A DNA stretch of 64,000 nt from Hedera helix. Lineage: Eukaryota > Streptophyta > Magnoliopsida > Apiales > Araliaceae. Below are positions 58,701-64,000 of the stretch, piece after piece; the first letter of the stretch is position 1; every line of letters begins with the position of its first letter. The DNA is taken from NCBI GenBank assembly GCA_947179155.2, contig OX359274.1, positions 46,397,564 to 46,461,563 on the forward strand. The letters run 5' to 3'. The position numbers were made by a program, and so were the translations under genes. Under the pieces are notes generated by a model. That model was not told where the DNA came from. It saw only the letters and a program-made list of their open reading frames with translations, and did not search any database.

Positions 58701-60951
58701 GTGAGTGCTTTGCATCTGGAATATACTGTGATGGGTGCAACTGTGTAAATTGTCATAATAACGTTGAAAATGAGGCTGACAGACGAGAGGCTGTTGAAGC
58801 TACTTTGGAACGTAATCCAAATGCATTTCGGCCAAAAATAGCTAGCAGTCCACATGGAACTCGAGATAGTAGGGTATGTGGGTTACAGAGTTCACTCATG
58901 AACTACTTTTCTTTCTATTACTAATAATGTGAATTTTTATTATGCTTCATCCTCTTTTTTATGAGATATTGTGTAGCTTCTATCTGGCTAATAAGGCTTT
59001 AAGATTGTTATTATTTAAGGTTTTTGAGTGTTTAAATTATATGCAGGAGGAGGCTGGTGAAGTTTTAGTGTTGGGAAAGCATAATAAAGGATGCCATTGC
59101 AAGAAATCAGGTTGCCTGAAAAAGTACTGCGAATGCTTTCAAGCCAACATTCTCTGCTCCGAAAATTGTAAATGCATGGACTGCAAAAATTTTGAAGGGA
59201 GCGAAGAGAGGCAGGCTCTCTTCCATGGAGATCATGCCAACAACATGGCATATATACAGCAGGCAGCAAATGCTGCTATCACAGGAGCTATTGGATCTTC
59301 TGGTTATGGATCTCCACCTGTGTCCAAGAAGAGAAAAAGTCACGAGCTCTTCTTTGGTTCGACAGCAAAAGATCCATCCATTCACAGGCTTGCGCAGTTC
59401 CAACAGGTGACTTTTTGAGTCTTGGCACCTCTACCGACATACTTTCGACCTTTGGACGGTGAATTTAATTATTCATAATATTTGGTTTCAGTTACAATCA
59501 GCTTAACTTTTTCTTTTAACCAGTTAAAATAGCTGATGTTTGCTCGCTGTTTAACGTAAAATGGATGAGTATTCTTTGGTAGTCTGCATTAGTACCCAAA
59601 TGAGTGTAGTGTAGCTGTTAGTATTTTCATTATCTCCTTAAACAATTCAAATGTTAACAGAGAAAGATATATACTCTTTTTTTGACAAGTAGTTTACAGA
59701 AAAACATATCAAAGCTGCATAACTCATGATAGTATATGAAGTATCAAGATCCATATTTGATTTTATTTTTTAACCTCACAACTCGTGATAATATTTGATG
59801 TATATCTTTTCGACATTTAACAGACAAACAATATCAAAGCTCCTGCACCCTCATCTTCATTGTCTTCAATTCCTGTGTCTCATGGTAATACTGCAGCCTT
59901 GGGCCCCTCAAAATTTACATACAGGTACAAATAATAGCCCTTATGGAAGTTTATTTGATTCTTTTCGTGAATAAATAAATTTTGTATTCAATACTTATTA
60001 ACAAAATTAACTTGTTCAGCTTGGTTTCAGGTCTCTCTTAGCAGATATCATCCAACCCCAGGACTTGAAGGAACTTTGTTCTGTTCTGGTGGTATATTCA
60101 GAGGAAGCTGCCAATATACTTGCAGGTATATTTATATGAATTCATGTATATCGAACTAGTTGCACCAAAATGACCAATACATTTTTGTTGCTAGTGGATG
60201 AACTCCAAGAGGTTAGGATAGGAGCCATTTGTATGACAAATAATATAAAGATTTGAGCATATAAAAAATGCCGATTAAAGTGAATGATCTTTTGGTTAAC
60301 ACAATGCAATAATGATTCTGTTGTCAAAATGTTTTCTGAAAGCATCACCTTATCATTCAGCTGATAATGAACGTACACCCATTTAAAAGGCCATTTATAA
60401 TTGTATTTCTAATTATAATGAGAAACAAGGGAAATGATTTGACTAATTATATGATAAAAGAATAACAACTACACTCAAATGGAGAAATCGGGCTACTGAC
60501 TAATTTGTAAAGTTGCATTGGCATGGTTGTCAAAAGTATTGTTTTGTTTTTTATTCTTCTTCTGTTCTTCCTTTACAAAGACTGAAAGCTGCTTGAAGTT
60601 TTCATTCTTATCTTGCTTAAGAAGCAAGTCAATGTAATTTTTTTTTTCTTTTTTTGCTAAATAGCAAGCCAATGTATGCTGCCAAGGTAGGTCCTTAAAT
60701 CTAATATTTCATGTTTTTACTACCTAACAAAGAAATCTATAATTTCTGGTGGAAGTGGGATAAATGGTTTTCCATCATCCCAAAGAAAGAGTCTCTGTTT
60801 GAATTTTTTTAAGGATATGCTTGTACTAGTCTTATAAATCATTTCATTTACATTTTTTGTGAAAATTGTGGGATCGAAATGATAAACGTTAAAAGCGTTA
60901 ATATTTGATAGTTATATATGTATGTATGTGTGTGTGTGCGCGCGCGAGCGA

Positions 60952-61022
<71 letters not shown>

Positions 61023-62366
61023 TTTAGATAAAATTTTGGTAGCTTATATTTCTAATAGAGACTCTTATATTGGGATATCGAGAAAAGAAAAGGACTCATA
61101 AATTGGATGAGATAGCACTGAAAACTAGATTTTTTGAGGGGGACGGTGTAGAAGTGCAAGTTTTAAATATGTTTATCAAACCATTAACTTTTTGTTGTAT
61201 GGTTATGTTTTAGTTTGGAAAACCAATATTGGAGCCTTTAAAATCCTTGAGAAACTTCCATGCTGTAAGAAGCAGCTCCGAATCCAACTTTTCTAGACAA
61301 GGTCACTTCTTCAATGTATAGGAATAACATGTTCATAACTAAAGAATGAACCACTCTAAATTTTTCTTACCCTCGCAAGCAGACTTCTAGAACTAGTAAA
61401 CATTAGATCAAAAGCATGAATATTGACAAGAGAAAGGCAAAAATATACGCCTTTTGAGGCTTTAAAGGAGAGACTTGATTGCTTGGATTGTTTGACTACG
61501 GAACTACCAATAGAGGTAATTGGAGAAAATAATACCATGTAGCTGATCTACTGATCTTCAATGTTTGGGCATAAGGCTTGTTAAGTTGATTTAATAAGGA
61601 AGAAGAGTTTCAAGCTCATACAGATATGAATAATTACATGCCGGTGTATATTCTGTAAATTACATATGTTTAGTAAACATCCCTCCACAATTATGTATAT
61701 ATGTTGGAAAACACTGTTGCCCCAATATTTCTCACTTCTGGACTAAAAACTAATCATTGGTCAGAATAATGACTCATATCAAGTGTATTTAGCTACACCA
61801 TGGAGTTGATGAAACATTCAGCACACTGTGTGCTCGAGTATATGCTTAAGTCAGTTGGTTGTTCTGTTTTGAGTGAGTTCAGCAACAATGTTTTGCATCC
61901 TTCAAGGCAATGGGTCTTTTTATTAATTTTACCCTAATACTTCCAGATGAAGGTGATGCTACAGAAAAGCAGACAGAAGATCGTAGAGAAAGCTCCATCA
62001 CTTCATCAGCTCAAGATCGGTTACGATGCCAAAAGGAATCTGATGCTGAAAGATCTGTGCCCGATGATTGTTCTAGTGCTAACCAGACTGAAAAAATTAT
62101 CCCTGACGAGTCCGGCTCAGATGGCACTGATGTGTCAAAAGGAAGGCCAATGTCTCCTGGAACACTAGCATTGATGTGTGATGAACAAGATGCAATGTTT
62201 ACATCTGCTGCTTCTCAGAATGGGCTAATGGGCCATGGAGGCAACACGTCTTCCCAGTTGCCACATGGCCAAGGCATGACTGAAACCTATGCTGAACAAG
62301 AAAGGATTGTTTTGACAAAGTTTCGAGATTGTCTTAACAAGCTCATCACCTTTGGTCAAATAAAAG
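55760..62366 (+). CDS. TCX5-like: CXC-domain (tesmin/TSO1-like, TCX5/6-type) protein, 3' end outside the window
   Basis: Exons: 55760-56007, 56784-56891, 58696-58873, 59047-59406, 59824-59924, 60031-60125, 61947-62366 (503 complete codons so far). An acidic/Pro-Gln-rich N terminus is followed by two cysteine-rich CXC repeats: residues about 107-147 (KQCNCKHSRCLKLYCECF, then CDGCNCVNC) and 192-232 (KGCHCKKSGCLKKYCECF, then CSENCKCMDC). Between them is the conserved RNPNAFRPKI. The tail has SPGTLALMCDEQD and YAEQERIVLTKFRDCLNKLI. Such proteins bind TTYGAA-type DNA. Arabidopsis TCX5 and TCX6 act in DREAM complexes that repress cell-cycle and DNA-methylation genes. Exon 7 ends AAAAG before GCAAGT, a GC donor. 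Without splicing there, the frame runs to TAA at 62405 (516 aa). Family members continue after FG.IK, so a final exon beyond 64000 is expected. Confidence 0.88.
56901..56930. repeat. Poly-C tract in CXC-gene intron 2
   Basis: Twenty-nine C with a single G lie nine bases after the exon-2 donor at 56892. Such a run is exceptional in this AT-rich window. On the other strand it is poly-G and could form a G-quadruplex. Its length may also be a sequencing or assembly error. Confidence 0.9.
57356..57366. promoter_or_regulatory. E2F-like site TTGGCGGGAAG in CXC-gene intron 2
   Basis: TTGGCGGGAA (reverse complement TTCCCGCCAA) matches the E2F consensus. It lies about 470 bp into intron 2 of a gene whose relatives work with E2F in DREAM complexes. 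This is a consensus match only. Confidence 0.3.
60914..61019. repeat. Compound (TG)n(CG)n(TA)n microsatellite in CXC-gene intron 6
   Basis: The order is TATG repeats, then TGTGTG, then CGCGCGCG, GAGCGAG, then nearly 70 bp of TA. It is almost entirely alternating purine-pyrimidine, which favours Z-DNA or cruciform structures. Confidence 0.9.
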
Positions 62367-62372
62367 GCAAGT
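62361..62372 (+). other. Probable GC splice donor (AAAAG/GCAAGT)
   Basis: The sequence matches the strong GC-AG donor consensus AG/GCAAGT exactly, at the position where family members change exon. No GT donor nearby keeps the conserved frame. Confidence 0.6.
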
Positions 62373-62409
62373 ATCTTTTATCCAATTATTACATTGAAAA
62401 ACATTAAAT

Positions 62410-64000
62410 ACTATTTATGAACTGAAATAGCTAGTCTGCAAGTGAAATAGTCACTTCGGGTACAAAGTTCTTCGACAACGTTGGTGAAGTCGCAGGCCCC
62501 CAAACTTCATCCTCAAACTTTTGAACACGGCGTGTTTCATCACACTTGCCACATTTTGGATATCCCAAAATTTGAAAAAATTATTCAGTAGTCTTAAAGC
62601 ACTGTCACCTGGTGTCCCAAGTCAATCACATATCTTTATTTCAGTGGTGTCTCATTGCTTGTAGTTCTGAGCCTACTGAAATGATGAGATGTGATTGGCT
62701 TAGGCACCACATGATAGTGCTCCAGGACCACTAAATAATTATTCTAAATTTTGTCACTTAAAAAAAATAAATTGTGGGCCCTACAATTTGATTTATTATA
62801 TTATAAACTTAAAAAGAGGGGTCGATATTAATGCAATAAGGTGGTTCCCAAAATTTGATTTATTATAAACTTGGGTGGATTGATAATATTGTTTTCAAAA
62901 TTTACGATGAGATAAGATTATTTATACTAATCTACTATTACTCATCTCATGATTAATTTGTTGTTAAAGCCAATGGGCTGTGTTAGAGCATTTTTAAGAT
63001 TATTTGATGAATGATTATAATTATAAGTGAAAATGTGATATTATATAATTTTAGTTTTAAGGTATCAAATGACATTAAAAATGATAAAAAAAAATAAGTC
63101 AAAATTTAATGAAAAACTAATCATTATAAAATAGTTCAAATTAAATAATAAATTAGAATAGTCTGTATTAATAATAAATTAGTACTAATAATTTTATTTC
63201 ATTATCATTTTAGTGAAAGTACTAGTTCGACTTTCTATGTCTTTTGACCGACAAGTTTACAAACCAACCTTGTTATGTTTGTAATATAAAGTTTTTGATA
63301 AAAATATAAAAAATTTGCCTATATTATTTAATTTATCGTATATTTTTTTGATTTAGAAAAAATTCATTAACAAACAAATTTGTACAAAAAGACTTTTGTC
63401 CCTTTATTTTCTTATATGTTTATTTTTAAACTCAAAATCACCATAAAAGTGAATGACCTCTATTGCAACACTTCATTTATCAACAAAATAAATAATAATT
63501 TAACATTTCACTCCATTTTTCAAAGAAAATTGTAATTATTCAATATATTTCTTATGTTCCAAAATATAGAATTAAAATTAATTTTATAAAAATTAATATA
63601 AAATATTTTCAAATATTACAAAATAAGAAATAAACTTCGCATAAAAAAATAAATGAAATAAAGATATAAAGGTTTATTTTGCTCAACTAATACATCTTGA
63701 AAGGAAAGTTTTGCTAAAAAAAAGTTCAGGAGAGAGTTTTGTAAAAAAATACAAACTGAAAGGAGAGTTTTGCCAAAAAATAAAAAATCAAGAGAGAATA
63801 TTTCAAAAGTGATACAAACAGGAGGAACGATTTTGCATTTCAATCTTAGTATACATAAAAGTGATACAAATAGGAGAGTTTTGCCAAAAAAAAATCAAGA
63901 GAGAATTTTGCAAAAGTGATACAAACAAGAGGGACGATTTTGTATTTCAATCTTAGTATACATAAAACATTCTTCATTCAGCTTCTTTTACCTAAGAAAT
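62410..64000. other. Probable last intron of the CXC gene, repeat-rich
   Basis: No convincing terminal exon was found. The stretch is AT-rich. From 63680 to 63960 two related blocks repeat: GAGAGTTTTGCCAAAAAA and CAAAAGTGATACAAACA...GACGATTTTG, followed by TTTCAATCTTAGTATACATA at 63838 and 63946, so a tandem repeat of about 108 bp is present. Confidence 0.5.
63790..63967. repeat. Direct repeat, period about 108 bp
   Basis: The block GAACGATTTTGCATTTCAAT followed by CTTAGTATACATAAAA near 63825-63860 recurs as GGACGATTTTGTATTTCAAT followed by CTTAGTATACATAAAA near 63932-63967. CAAAAGTGATACAAACA precedes both. Shorter related units (GGAGAGTTTTGCCAAAAAA) lie upstream from 63700. Confidence 0.7.

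Noticed and set aside
61910..62407. 165-codon frame taken as a separate gene
   Set aside because: Its core is exon 7 of the CXC-domain gene. The first 12 codons are intron sequence before the acceptor at 61946 and the last 13 follow the GC donor.
62640..62672. Candidate terminal exon of the CXC gene after TTATTTCAG
   Set aside because: It would add only VVSHCL before a stop and does not resemble the conserved tail of the family.

Overview
The window is nuclear DNA from a dicot plant. The intergenic DNA is AT-rich with many AT microsatellites. Genes are spliced with short GT-AG introns, and plant-only families occur (ROP GTPase, bark storage protein, LIN-type U-box/WD40 protein). No rRNA, tRNA, CRISPR or bacterial feature was seen. 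The species cannot be fixed from the sequence. Keeping an apparently intact LIN/CERBERUS-like gene fits a host of arbuscular mycorrhiza, but that is inference.

Layout. (1) 1-6200 is a repeat block: a 3.4-kb foldback element whose long arms carry internal tandem repeats, a probable Gypsy-type solo LTR on the minus strand, and two nested LINE 3' ends, the younger one bounded by a 17-bp target duplication. (2) 10325-13930 holds a nine-exon atypical bHLH transcription factor of the bHLH68 type. (3) 14000-19700 is gene-poor and rich in MITEs. (4) 19730-26659 holds a five-exon bark-storage-protein/nucleoside-phosphorylase-like gene whose second intron is swollen by a decayed LTR element, a MITE and tandem repeats. 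(5) 28657-35466 holds a 15-exon LIN-like E3 ubiquitin ligase. (6) 37853-40620 holds a four-exon NRT1/PTR (NPF1-type) transporter. (7) 41718-41871 is a short relic exon. (8) 43724-46504 holds an eight-exon type-II ROP GTPase. (9) 51700-53355 is a decayed, intron-containing copy of a RanBP2-type zinc-finger gene. (10) From 55760 runs a CXC-domain (TSO1/TCX5-like) gene. Its last visible exon ends at a probable GC donor and its final exon appears to lie beyond the window.

All six genes and the pseudogene lie on the plus strand. They are unrelated in function (transcription, storage or nucleoside metabolism, ubiquitination, nitrate/peptide transport, small-GTPase signalling, cell-cycle/chromatin repression), so nothing suggests a gene cluster. 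All exon models were built by hand from reading frame, splice sites and remembered family sequence. Every exon junction keeps frame.

No clearly new biological system was found. The points most worth a second look are the foldback element with a 145-bp higher-order repeat in one arm, the mosaic intron of the storage-protein gene, a palindromic MITE family with at least three members here, a near-perfect hairpin just downstream of the bHLH gene, a NAGNAG acceptor beside the lipidation cysteines of the ROP gene, and the GC-AG intron of the CXC gene.
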